From Ralstonia sp. UNC404CL21Col (GTDB lineage Bacteria > Pseudomonadota > Gammaproteobacteria > Burkholderiales > Burkholderiaceae), in NCBI RefSeq assembly GCF_000620465.1, contig NZ_JIBE01000003.1:558001-622000 (forward strand): a DNA stretch of 64,000 bases, given 5' to 3'. This document shows positions 18,495 to 26,828 of this stretch, piece after piece. How positions within the stretch are numbered: position 1 is the stretch's first letter; each line of letters begins with the position of its first letter. The translations under genes and the position numbers were made by a program. The notes below the pieces were generated by a model. It searched no databases, was not told the DNA's origin, and saw only the letters and a list, made by a program, of their open reading frames with translations.

Positions 18495-20951
18495 TCAGGA
18501 CCGACGCGCACGACGCCGCGCCTGGGCTACCGCAGCTGCGGTCAGTGCGAGCCCAAGGATCGGGTCCACCGCACCGGCACCCCCCGCCCCTGCGCTGCCC
18601 GTGGCGCCACCCGTCGCAGCATCGCCTTCCGGACTCGTGCCGCCACCTGCGTTTTGCGTATTGAGCGCGAGATCGACCAGCACCGGATCGTGGTCCGACG
18701 AGCGGTAGGCGTCCGGCGCGTAGAACGTCTGTTGCTGCTCCGCGCTCTTGTATGCGAAGGAGTATTCCAGCGCGATCGGTTCGTCGGCGTTGATATGCCA
18801 CTCGTGGACGGCGCGCACACGCTCGGCCAGGCCGGAGGTGGCAAGCGCATGGTCGATGTAGCCGGATTCGCCGCCGTAGACATAGCTGTAGGCGTCCTTG
18901 CCGACGAACTTCTCCACCATGTCGGCATATCCCTTGTTGGCAAGCAGCACAACCGGGTCTTCCTTGGCATAGCTGTTGAGGTCACCGATCAGGAGCTTGC
19001 CGATGTCTGCCACGCCGGTGGGCGACGTCGCCAGCCAGTCGGCGATCAGGCCGGCAGCGCGGACGCGGGTGGAGTTCCAGCAGCTTTGGCCATCGCCCTG
19101 GTCGGCGTCCTTGCCGGTCGCGCCGGAGCAGCCCTTCGACTTCAGATGATTGACGACGACAGTGAAGTTTTGCGTGCCACCGATGCGTCGGAAGCTGCGT
19201 GCGAGCGGCTGGCGATTCTTGTCGTCGATGGCCAGGGTGGCCGGCACGCCGACCGGCTCGACGGTCCGGCCGTTGTAGATGATCGCCACCGTGATCGCAT
19301 CGCCGCCGAGCTTCGGCACGCCCGGTTCGACGTAGCGCCAGTCGGCGCCAAGCTGGCTCGTCAGGCGGCGGATGGCGCTGAGGCTGCCGTAGCCGTCGTT
19401 CTCGATTTCCATCAGGCCGACCACGTCGGCGTCGATGGCGCGGATGGCGGCAACGATCTTGGCTTCCTGGCGTTCGAACTCGGCTTGTGTCTTGGCCCCT
19501 CGATTGGCCGGATCGTCGAAGCCGGCACCTTTGCCGTCACCGTTGAAGTAGTTCAGCACGTTGAACGACGCCACGCGCACATCGGCCTGGGCGTGGCGTG
19601 CAGGTGCGCCGGCACGCGGGTTCGCGGCAGCGTTGAAAGCCGGTGCGGCGGCGCCCGGCACGGGCTGCAGGCGCCAGGCGTTATAGCGCATTTCCAACAC
19701 GCCCTGCACGCCGCTCACCGTGTAGCCGGCGCGCACGGGGTTCGCGGCCGACAAGCCCGGCGCGGGATAGCGCACGGTGCCCGGATTCTGCTGATTGGAG
19801 CCATCGTCGAGCACGATGCGGTTCAGCGCATTGGCCGCGGCCTGCGCTGCCGCCCCATTCGCGGGAGGCGCCACGTTTGTGGGCAGCGGCAGGCGCCCGT
19901 TGCTGAGCAGCACGCTGCCATAGCGCCCCAACTCGTACGTTTCGCTCACCGTCAGCGTTTGCGGCAGGCGCACGAGCATCCCTTCATATGCCGCCAGTGC
20001 CTTGGCATCGGCCACGGGCAAGGTCACATCGACGGGCGTCACGCTGTGGCCGCTGGCGCAGCTTGCGATGCCATTCGTGGCCAGCGTCAGTTGCGTTTGG
20101 CCGTACTTTTCCTCGACCTTGCCGACGAGGTGGACGAGGTCACCAGCGCGCGCGCTGACCCCAGGCGCATAGACGAACAGCCCTTCCGACACGCCGGGCA
20201 ATCTGCGGCGCTGTGCGTCGGGTTGTTGCACGAAGAAACCGTTGAAGCCGTTCGTGCCGCTGTAGTCGGCGGTCACGACCGCTTCGATCTCAACGTTCTG
20301 ACCGGCCAGCGGCGAAGTCGCGCCGGCGCCCTGCACGTCTGCAAGGTGTGTTGCCGGCGCCCCGCAGACGGCCGTGGCAAGAGGTGGCGTGACGGTGCCC
20401 TGCCCGTTGTACAGGCCAAGATCGGAAAAGTCGTCGATGTTGAACGCGTCCCATTGCGGAGATGGGTCAAAGGCCGCCGTGATGTTCGCGTCGCCCATCT
20501 TCACCGTGCCTTTGCGGCGCAACGTGTGGTCTTTCGTGCCATCGCTGGCTGTGCCCCAAAAGCCGGACGGCGGCTGATAGCCGACCTGGCCGATGCGATC
20601 GACAACGACGCCGGAGCGTGTGAGCGTAAGCGCGTTGTCGCCGTTGAACGAGAACGCCGCGGTCTGGTTGACGCGCGTGCCGAGCGCGCTTGCCAGCGTG
20701 CTGTGGGCCATCACGTGAACAGCCCCGGGCGCCAGCTTGCCCGAGAGCGAAAACGAAGCGGTGGGCGTGCTGGCGCCATTGTTGTACTGCTCGATCTTGT
20801 AGACCCCCAGATCGGCCTCGATGCCGTCCGGGTTGTAGATTTCGATGGCTTTGTTGTTCGAGCTGCCTTCTACGTACTCGCTGATAAGAAGCTCGGCATG
20901 AGCAGGCAACGCCGTGAAGAGCACGACGGGAAGAAGGAAATGCAGGCGCAT
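18495..20951 (-). CDS. ExeM/NucH-family extracellular endonuclease with lamin-tail domain
   Basis: This 818-residue secreted nuclease has a signal peptide (MRLHFLLPVVLFTALPAHA) and a lamin-tail domain (about 19-150, LLISEYVEGSSNNKAIEIYN). An OB-like segment follows (VCGAPATHLADVQGAGATSP), then an endonuclease/exonuclease/phosphatase domain (from about 490, VASFNVLNYFN; catalytic blocks GLMEIENDGYG, GDLNSYAKEDP and SSDHDPVLVDL). The C-terminus has a Gly/Ala/Ser-rich linker, a hydrophobic stretch (PILGLALTAAAVA) and an Arg-rich end. That layout resembles a GlyGly-CTERM-type sorting tail used with rhombosortase. The family degrades extracellular DNA, for example in biofilm turnover. The frame is open upstream to 21083, but the signal peptide fixes 20951. 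Confidence 0.9.
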   Translation of the reverse strand: MRLHFLLPVVLFTALPAHAELLISEYVEGSSNNKAIEIYNPDGIEADLGVYKIEQYNNGASTPTASFSLSGKLAPGAVHVMAHSTLASALGTRVNQTAAFSFNGDNALTLTRSGVVVDRIGQVGYQPPSGFWGTASDGTKDHTLRRKGTVKMGDANITAAFDPSPQWDAFNIDDFSDLGLYNGQGTVTPPLATAVCGAPATHLADVQGAGATSPLAGQNVEIEAVVTADYSGTNGFNGFFVQQPDAQRRRLPGVSEGLFVYAPGVSARAGDLVHLVGKVEEKYGQTQLTLATNGIASCASGHSVTPVDVTLPVADAKALAAYEGMLVRLPQTLTVSETYELGRYGSVLLSNGRLPLPTNVAPPANGAAAQAAANALNRIVLDDGSNQQNPGTVRYPAPGLSAANPVRAGYTVSGVQGVLEMRYNAWRLQPVPGAAAPAFNAAANPRAGAPARHAQADVRVASFNVLNYFNGDGKGAGFDDPANRGAKTQAEFERQEAKIVAAIRAIDADVVGLMEIENDGYGSLSAIRRLTSQLGADWRYVEPGVPKLGGDAITVAIIYNGRTVEPVGVPATLAIDDKNRQPLARSFRRIGGTQNFTVVVNHLKSKGCSGATGKDADQGDGQSCWNSTRVRAAGLIADWLATSPTGVADIGKLLIGDLNSYAKEDPVVLLANKGYADMVEKFVGKDAYSYVYGGESGYIDHALATSGLAERVRAVHEWHINADEPIALEYSFAYKSAEQQQTFYAPDAYRSSDHDPVLVDLALNTQNAGGGTSPEGDAATGGATGSAGAGGAGAVDPILGLALTAAAVAQARRRARRS

Positions 20952-21082
20952 GGGGATCAGGGGATGGGGGGAGGAATGGTCTCGGCATACCTTCAACAAC
21001 GCCGATGACGCACGCATGGCGCGCCGTCGCCGATCGTTCAGCATTCTGTAAGCCGGGCCTTCCGGGCAGCCTGCCCTCACCA

Positions 21083-21122
21083 AAAAATGAAAAACCCGCG
21101 ACGCTTTCGCACTCGCGGGTTG
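21083..21122 (-). terminator. terminator after the RcnB-like gene
   Basis: On the minus strand, ACCCGCGA...TCGCGGGT is followed by TTTTTCATTTTTT, starting about 20 bases after the stop at 21144. Confidence 0.9.
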
Positions 21123-21143
21123 CTCACGCAGCGGATCGCTTTG

Positions 21144-21479
21144 TTAGCCGCCGATCGTCACATTGAAGACGAGGCCATCGGGTCTCACCAGGTAGTAGCC
21201 GCCGTCCACACCGACCCAGTGGTAACCGCGCGGCGGGGGCGAAAGACGATGCTCGCGCCAGTCGTCGATGATGTATTGGCGATCACGGTATTCGGGTGGA
21301 ATGCGCTCACCGCGGTGCCACCGATGAGCCATCTCGCGATCGGCTCGACGATCCATATCGACACGTTCTTCGTGGCGGTCGCGGTCCCAGCGGTGATCGC
21401 GCTCTTGCGCATGGCTGGCCAGCGGTGCGAGCGCAGAGACGGCCAGCATCAATGACATCAGCAACTTGGTCTTTTGCAT
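21144..21479 (-). CDS. RcnB-family periplasmic protein
   Basis: This 111-residue protein has a signal peptide (MQKTKLLMSLMLAVSALAPL, ending SHAQ) and a highly charged Arg/His/Asp segment (about 25-60). The C-terminal RcnB block is YRDRQYIIDDWREHRLSPPP followed by GYHWVGVDGGYYLV. E. coli RcnB influences nickel/cobalt homeostasis; many family members are uncharacterised, so metal binding here is inferred from the His/Asp-rich region. ATG at 21479 has AAGGAG eight bases upstream. It has its own terminator. Confidence 0.82.
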   Translation of the reverse strand: MQKTKLLMSLMLAVSALAPLASHAQERDHRWDRDRHEERVDMDRRADREMAHRWHRGERIPPEYRDRQYIIDDWREHRLSPPPRGYHWVGVDGGYYLVRPDGLVFNVTIGG

Positions 21480-21728
21480 GGATTGGCTCCTTGAAGCGTC
21501 CGGACATGCCGGACCTTGTTTCCACTCTATGCCGCCCCTCCGCTCCAGGCTGTGACGAAGCACGTTAAGGATGTAACAGTGGATTTTCGAGTGCCTCGTG
21601 CGCCGCGTAAGCATTCGAGCGACCGATACAGAATCGGCGAATTTTGTGATGTTCTGTACCTGTCAGGCCTTCGATAGCGGGTGCTAGCCTGCAAGCTTCT
21701 CACCTTTGCCGCCAATTGCGCATCCGCC

Positions 21729-22361
21729 ATGCCCACCCTCACCAATCTGCTGACCTTTGCCCTGGTTGCGCTCGGCATGGTGCTGACGCCGGGCCCGAAC
21801 ATGATCTACCTGATCTCGCGCTCGATCTGCCAAGGGCGCAACGCGGGGCTCGTGTCGCTGGCGGGCATCGCCACGGGTTTCGTCTTCTACATGCTGTGCG
21901 CCGCATTCGGCATCACCGCCTTGCTGATGGCCGTGCCGTTTGCCTACGATGCGCTGCGCTTTGGCGGGGCGATCTATCTGCTGTACCTCGCCTGGCAGGC
22001 GGTGCGGCCGGGCGGCCGGGCACCGTTCCAGGTGCGCGAACTGCCGATGGACAGCCCGCGCAAGCTCTACACGATGGGCTTGCTGACCAGCCTGCTCAAC
22101 CCGAAAGTGGCGGTGCTGTATCTGTCGCTGCTGCCGCAGTTCATCGAGCCGGCGCATGGCAGCGTGCTGGTGCAGTCGGTGTGCCTGGGCGTGACGCAAA
22201 TCTGCGTCAGCGTGACCGTCAATTCGATGATCGCCGCGACGGCGGGCAGCATCGCCGCGTTTCTCTCGCGCAAGCCGAGCTGGCTGTCAGTGCAGCGCTA
22301 CCTGATGGGCACTGTGCTGACGAGCCTGGCGCTGCGCATGGCGATGGAAGCGCGCAAGTAG
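21729..22361 (+). CDS. LysE/RhtB-family amino-acid exporter
   Basis: This 210-residue inner-membrane protein has about six helices. The family signature is at the N-terminus (LGMVLTPGPNMIYLISRSIC, with G-x-x-x-TPGPN). RhtB-type blocks follow (GIATGFVFYMLCAAFGITAL, and LLNPKVAVLYLSLLPQFI). It probably exports amino acids or homoserine-type substrates; the substrate cannot be told from sequence. ATG at 21729 puts the hydrophobic region at the right distance. The gene ends in a bidirectional terminator shared with tusA. Confidence 0.92.
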   Translation: MPTLTNLLTFALVALGMVLTPGPNMIYLISRSICQGRNAGLVSLAGIATGFVFYMLCAAFGITALLMAVPFAYDALRFGGAIYLLYLAWQAVRPGGRAPFQVRELPMDSPRKLYTMGLLTSLLNPKVAVLYLSLLPQFIEPAHGSVLVQSVCLGVTQICVSVTVNSMIAATAGSIAAFLSRKPSWLSVQRYLMGTVLTSLALRMAMEARK

Positions 22362-22396
22362 CCACACACGGTCGATCAACATATCTGCCGCCGAAT

Positions 22397-22437
22397 GAAA
22401 ACGGGGCGATCCAGCCAAACCGGATCGCCCCGTTTTC
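22397..22437 (+). terminator. bidirectional terminator between LysE-family gene and tusA
   Basis: An ACGGGGCGATCC / GGATCGCCCCGT stem is flanked by A-rich and T-rich runs on the two sides, between convergent genes. Confidence 0.92.
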
Positions 22438-22455
22438 TTTGAACGCGCTGCCAGA

Positions 22456-22683
22456 TCAGCGACGGCGCATATAGAACGTGAACACCTTGTCGTGCTCGCT
22501 GTGCTCCAGCAGCTCGTTGCCGGTCTGCTTGGCGAAGGCCTGAAAGTCCCGCGTGGCGCCGGGGTCGGTGGCAAGAATCTTGAGCACGTCGCCGCTTTGC
22601 ATGTCGGCAAGCGCCTTCTTCGTGCGCAGAATGGGCAGCGGGCAATTCAGGCCGCGTGCATCGATTTCCTTTTGAAACTCCAT
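22456..22683 (-). CDS. tusA: TusA-family sulfurtransferase
   Basis: This 75-residue sulfur carrier has the signature RGLNCPLPILRTKKAL, with the persulfide-bearing Cys in CPLP and the following helix. The C-terminal block is EHDKVFTFYMRRR. TusA relays sulfur for tRNA thiolation and other pathways. ATG at 22683 has GAGGA eight bases upstream; a longer frame (MTDASGTAPL...) is less likely. The NUDIX gene upstream is on the same strand with a 47-base gap. Confidence 0.9.
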   Translation of the reverse strand: MEFQKEIDARGLNCPLPILRTKKALADMQSGDVLKILATDPGATRDFQAFAKQTGNELLEHSEHDKVFTFYMRRR

Positions 22684-22730
22684 GTCTTCCTCAGTGGTAC
22701 GGGCAAGCGGCGCAGTGCCGCTTGCATCAG

Positions 22731-23312
22731 TCATTCCGGAATTGTAACGAGCCGTGTGGGTTGCCACTGGCGCGGCGGCGGCTCGGCCGGTTCACCGGTA
22801 CGGATGTCGATGTAGCTGACGGGCAGGCCGCGCGCGGTCAGGAAATCCGCGACGGCATAGCCCGTGCCGGCCGTCCACGGACGGACTTTGTCAAACGGCT
22901 TCAAGCGGTATTCGACCAACTCTTCCGACAACGCGATCTCGCCATCGGCCACCACGTGGTACGCAATGATGAGTTCATTCTTGCGGATGAACTCATACAC
23001 GCCGATCAGCGAGATCGATTGTGCGTCGAGGTTCGTCTCTTCCTTCAGTTCGCGCGCGATGCCCGCTTCGGGCGTCTCGTCGCGTTCGAGAAAGCCCGTG
23101 ACGAGCGCGAACATGCCCTCCGGCCACAGTGCATTGCGCGCCAGGAACATCTGCCCGCGATATTCGACAACCGCCGCCAGGACGGGCAGCGGATTGTTCC
23201 AGTGCACGAAGCCGCAGTCCTGCGCCGGGCACGCGATGCGCAAGCGGCCGGCGTTGTGCTGCTCGACGAGCGGCGTGGCACATTGCGGACAGAAACGGTA
23301 GTCGAAGCTCAT
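22731..23312 (-). CDS. NUDIX hydrolase with N-terminal zinc ribbon
   Basis: This 193-residue protein starts with a zinc ribbon (FCPQCATPL, then CPAQDCGF). The Nudix box is GFLERDETPEAGIARELKEE followed by T. It resembles the NADH pyrophosphatase (NudC) group in having a ribbon before the Nudix fold, but it is shorter (NudC is about 260 residues), so the substrate is open. ATG at 23312 precedes the ribbon directly; the frame continues upstream without homology. Confidence 0.88.
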   Translation of the reverse strand: MSFDYRFCPQCATPLVEQHNAGRLRIACPAQDCGFVHWNNPLPVLAAVVEYRGQMFLARNALWPEGMFALVTGFLERDETPEAGIARELKEETNLDAQSISLIGVYEFIRKNELIIAYHVVADGEIALSEELVEYRLKPFDKVRPWTAGTGYAVADFLTARGLPVSYIDIRTGEPAEPPPRQWQPTRLVTIPE

Positions 23313-23326
23313 GGCAATCAGATCGA

Positions 23327-24364
23327 TCAAACGGCCTGCGCGCAGGCTGCGCGAATATCGGCGGCGAAGGCTTCCACCGTCTCGGGTTGCACGTCCCACG
23401 AGCACATCAGGCGGCAACCGCCCGCGCCAATGAACGTGTAGAAGCGCCAGCCGCGCGCGCGCAGCGTCTCGATGGCGGGTAGCGGCAGCTCGGCGAACAC
23501 GGCGTTCGATTCGGTTGGGAACATGATACGCACGCCCGGCACGTCGGCAATGCGCGCGTGCAGCAGCTGCGCCATCGCGTTGCCGTGACGCGCGTTGCGC
23601 AGCCACACATCGTTTTCAAGCAGACCCATCCACGGCGCCGAGATGAAGCGCATCTTCGAGGCCAGTTGGCCCGCCTGCTTGACGCGATAGGCGAAGTCTT
23701 CCGCCAGGCGGCGGTCGAAAAAGACCACGGCCTCGCCGACGGGCAGACCGTTCTTCGTGCCGCCAAAGCACAGCACATCCACGCCGGCGCGCCAGGTGAT
23801 CTCCGACGGATGCACGCCGAGCGACGCCACCGCATTCGCAAAACGCGCGCCGTCCATGTGCACACGCAGTTGCCGGCGCTTGGCAATCGCGGCAATCGCG
23901 CGCACCTCGTCGACGGTGTAGACGGTGCCGACTTCCGTCGACTGCGTCAGCGAAACGACTTTGGGTTTGGGATAGTGGATATCGGAGCGCCGCGTGACGA
24001 GCGCTTCGACCGCATCCGGCGTGAGCTTGCCGTTCTCGCCTTTGGCGGTCAGCAGCTTGGAGCCGTTGGAGAAGAACTCCGGGCCGCCGCATTCGTCAGT
24101 TTCGATGTGCGCCAGCTCGTGGCAGATCACGGAGTGATACGACTGGCACAGCGACGACAGCGCCAGCGAATTGGCCGCCGTGCCGTTGAAGACGAAGAAG
24201 ACTTCGCAGTCGGTCTCGAACAGGTCGCGGATGCGGTCGCACACGCGCTGCGTCCAGGAATCATCGCCATAGGCCGGCTCGTGGCCGCTGCCGTTGGCCT
24301 CCAGGAAATACTTCAGCGACTCCGGGCAGAAGCCCGCGTAGTTGTCTGAGGCGAAATGCTGCAT
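23327..24364 (-). CDS. ltaE: low-specificity L-threonine aldolase
   Basis: This PLP enzyme of about 345 residues cleaves L-threonine or allo-threonine to glycine and acetaldehyde. The N-terminus MQHFASDNYAGFCPE is family-typical. Active-site blocks include NGTAANSLAL, HELAHIETDE, HMDGARFANA (the PLP Asp) and CFGGTKNGLPVGE with the Schiff-base Lys. The start may be the ATG at 24373 (three codons earlier); neither has a clear Shine-Dalgarno sequence. It lies only 43 bases after the tautomerase gene. Confidence 0.93.
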   Translation of the reverse strand: MQHFASDNYAGFCPESLKYFLEANGSGHEPAYGDDSWTQRVCDRIRDLFETDCEVFFVFNGTAANSLALSSLCQSYHSVICHELAHIETDECGGPEFFSNGSKLLTAKGENGKLTPDAVEALVTRRSDIHYPKPKVVSLTQSTEVGTVYTVDEVRAIAAIAKRRQLRVHMDGARFANAVASLGVHPSEITWRAGVDVLCFGGTKNGLPVGEAVVFFDRRLAEDFAYRVKQAGQLASKMRFISAPWMGLLENDVWLRNARHGNAMAQLLHARIADVPGVRIMFPTESNAVFAELPLPAIETLRARGWRFYTFIGAGGCRLMCSWDVQPETVEAFAADIRAACAQAV

Positions 24365-24407
24365 GGGCTGCATGGCGGACCGGCAAATGGGAGTGGAAGA
24401 GGACGAC

Positions 24408-24596
24408 TTACTTCTGTTCGGACCACAGCACGCCGCCGGTGGCCCAGTTTTCGCGCTTGATGTCGGTGATGATGATGTCGACTGCGCCCGGCGCGCAGCC
24501 CAGCGATTCACACGTGACGCGCGTCACCTCTTCGACGAGCTTCCTTTTCTGCTCAACGCTGCGGCCCTCGAACATCTCGATATGGAAAGTCGGCAT
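24408..24596 (-). CDS. 4-oxalocrotonate tautomerase family protein
   Basis: This 62-residue protein starts MPTFHIEMFEGRSVEQKRKL. After Met removal the N-terminal Pro would be the catalytic base. Length and the KRKLVEEVTRVTCESLG helix fit the DmpI/4-OT family. AGGAG lies seven bases upstream. It sits between a class II aldolase and threonine aldolase genes on the same strand, probably one transcript. Confidence 0.9.
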   Translation of the reverse strand: MPTFHIEMFEGRSVEQKRKLVEEVTRVTCESLGCAPGAVDIIITDIKRENWATGGVLWSEQK

Positions 24597-24651
24597 GGTG
24601 TCTCCTGTTTGGTGAGTCGCTTTGACAGTCGCGGCGGTTGTGCCAGTCGCG

Positions 24652-25437
24652 TCAGTCGCGATATGAAGCGTCGATTTTATCCAGTTTGCGCAACAGCGCC
24701 GGCCACTCGATCACGCCTTCGATGGCGCCGCCATCTTCGAGCTGCTCTGCCGCACGCTCTGCCACTTCCGGCGCGGGCGCGACGACCTCGCCGCCGGCAA
24801 GCGCCTGGATCTGGATCTCGCATGCCTTGATGAGCGTGACCATCAGCACGTGCGCCTCTGCCACGGTCCGGCCGATGGTGAGGGTGCCGTGATTGCGCAG
24901 CAGCATGGCGAAATGATGGCCGAGCGACGCGGTGAGGCGCGCGCCCTCTTCCGGCGTAAAGGCAAGACCTTCGTAATCGTGATACGCGAGGCGCCGGTGA
25001 AACCGCAGCGCATGCTGAGACAACGGCAGCAGCCCGTGCTTCTGCGCGGACACGGCAATGCCCGCCGTGTTATGCAGATGGATCACACACTGCGCGTCGG
25101 GCCGCGCGGCATGCACGGCAGCGTGCAACGCAAAACCCGTCACGTTGACGGACGGGCGTGCTGCCGCATCGGGCCAGTCGCCGACGAGTTGGCCGCGGCC
25201 ATTGATCTTGACCAGGTTGGATGCGGTGATCTCGTCGAACGCGAGGCCGAACGCGTTGATCAGGAAGTGATCGGGCTCGCCGGGCACGGTGGCCGACAGA
25301 TGGGTGTAGACAAGGTCGTCCCAACCGTTGAGCGCGGCCAGTCGGTACGCGGCCGCAAGGTCGACCCGCACGGCGCGCTCGGCCTGGCTGATCTCGCCGC
25401 CGGGCACAACGGCATCGGGGCGCAAGGCAAAAGACAT
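24652..25437 (-). CDS. class II aldolase/adducin family protein
   Basis: This 261-residue protein belongs to the L-fuculose-phosphate aldolase/adducin fold. Visible blocks are ALNGWDDLVYTHLSATVPGE, INAFGLAFDEITASNLVKI, the metal site VIHLHNTAG, and LLRNHGTLTIG. The phosphate-binding residues of sugar-phosphate aldolases are not obvious, and many such proteins have unknown substrates. GGAGGAG upstream supports ATG at 25437. Confidence 0.9.
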   Translation of the reverse strand: MSFALRPDAVVPGGEISQAERAVRVDLAAAYRLAALNGWDDLVYTHLSATVPGEPDHFLINAFGLAFDEITASNLVKINGRGQLVGDWPDAAARPSVNVTGFALHAAVHAARPDAQCVIHLHNTAGIAVSAQKHGLLPLSQHALRFHRRLAYHDYEGLAFTPEEGARLTASLGHHFAMLLRNHGTLTIGRTVAEAHVLMVTLIKACEIQIQALAGGEVVAPAPEVAERAAEQLEDGGAIEGVIEWPALLRKLDKIDASYRD

Positions 25438-25512
25438 GAGGCTCCTCCAATGGAGGAGGCATTCTAGAACGGGCGCGTCGACTGCGTGGTGCGCGCCTTC
25501 ACATGCCGCGCA

Positions 25513-26727
25513 TCACGCACGCGCGGGCGACGCACGCCTGACCGCAACGAAGATCACCACGCCCGCCACCAGCGACACCGCCGCCACTGCCAGCGACGCA
25601 TTGAAGCCGCCCGTGGCGGCAAACAGGCGGTTTGCCAGCGGCGGCCCTGCGATCTGGCCGATGCCGTACGCGGCCGTCATCAGCCCCATCAGACGGGGCG
25701 CCGCATGCGGCCAGAGCCGGCGCGCCTCGCGCATGGCGAATAGCGTGATCGCCGTGAACGGCAGGCCGAGCAGCGTGCTGGAAAGCGCCAACCCCGCCAC
25801 GGTTGGCCACACGATGCTGATACCCACGGCAACGGCCTGCATTGCGTATGCGCTGGCCAGCAGCGAGCGGTTATCGCGCGCCAAGCTGATCCGGGTCGAG
25901 AGGAACGCACCGAGGGCGACGCCCGCGCCGAACATGGGCCAGAACAGATCGGGCCACACTGAACCCGCAGGCAGCACCTTACGGGCGATCACCGGCAAAA
26001 ACGTGGCGGTGATGATGTAGCCGAAGCCTGCCAGGCCGTAGGCGATCGTGAGCGCGCTGGTGGGCGCATCCAGGCCGGGCGTCGTGCCCGAAGCCGCCGG
26101 CGCCGGAGCGGCATGCGCGTGGGCTTCCGGCCGGATGGTCGACCACACGGCCGCTGAGAGAAGCGCCGACAGCACACCAAACGCCATCCATGCCGACATT
26201 GCGTGCCAACCCAGCGCCACCATGCCGCTGGCGGCCAGCCCCGGAATGGCGATGCCCAGGCCGGGCCCGCAGAAGATGATGCCGCCAAGTGCTGCGTGCC
26301 CAAGCTCGGTCAGCCGATGCAGGCACCAGCCCGCCGTAAAGACGAACACCAGAGCGCTGGCCATGCCTGCCGCAAAGCGCAGCACGAACCAGACCGGCTG
26401 GCCTTGCAGCATGCCCATCCCAGCGGTCAACAGCACCGTTGCAATCAAGCCGGTGCGGATGAGCCGCGCCGCGTCGCCGCGCACCGCCATGCAGGCCAGC
26501 GCGCCCACGAAATAACCAAGGTAATTTCCGGCGGCCAGCCAGCTACCCTGCGCGAGCGTCACGCTCCCGTCGTGCAGCATCATCGGCAGGATCGGCGTAA
26601 AGGCGAAGCGGCCGATGCCCATTGCCACGGACAGCGCCACCATACCGGCAATCGCCACGCGCCATGCGGTGACCCGCTTCGAATGCGCGGCGGACAAAGC
26701 GGACGAGGACAACAGCGTGTGCTCCAT
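25513..26727 (-). CDS. YbfB/YjiJ-family MFS transporter
   Basis: This major-facilitator protein of about 404 residues has twelve predicted helices. The N-terminal segment GMVALSVAMGIGRFAFTPIL is the hallmark of the YbfB/YjiJ group, followed by GSWLAAGNYLGYFVGAL. The substrate is unknown. The frame also allows an ATG at 26778, but the TATAAT at 26791-26796 (minus strand) would then leave almost no leader, so I prefer 26727, though without a good ribosome-binding site. It is divergent from the LysR gene, its likely regulator. Confidence 0.87.
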   Translation of the reverse strand: MEHTLLSSSALSAAHSKRVTAWRVAIAGMVALSVAMGIGRFAFTPILPMMLHDGSVTLAQGSWLAAGNYLGYFVGALACMAVRGDAARLIRTGLIATVLLTAGMGMLQGQPVWFVLRFAAGMASALVFVFTAGWCLHRLTELGHAALGGIIFCGPGLGIAIPGLAASGMVALGWHAMSAWMAFGVLSALLSAAVWSTIRPEAHAHAAPAPAASGTTPGLDAPTSALTIAYGLAGFGYIITATFLPVIARKVLPAGSVWPDLFWPMFGAGVALGAFLSTRISLARDNRSLLASAYAMQAVAVGISIVWPTVAGLALSSTLLGLPFTAITLFAMREARRLWPHAAPRLMGLMTAAYGIGQIAGPPLANRLFAATGGFNASLAVAAVSLVAGVVIFVAVRRASPARA

Positions 26728-26790
26728 GGAAGGCCCGGATGAGGAAATCGGCACTTCATCGTACGCAAGGCCGATCATCCTGAAAAATGA

Positions 26791-26798
26791 ATTATATT
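26791..26798. promoter_or_regulatory. overlapping divergent -10 elements (MFS / LysR)
   Basis: TATAAT on the minus strand (complement of 26791-26796) and TATATT on the plus strand (26793-26798) overlap. Binding of the LysR-type regulator here could control both directions. No -35 match is convincing. Confidence 0.45.
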
Positions 26799-26828
26799 GA
26801 ACGAACCCATTAGCTTTTGAGATACATC

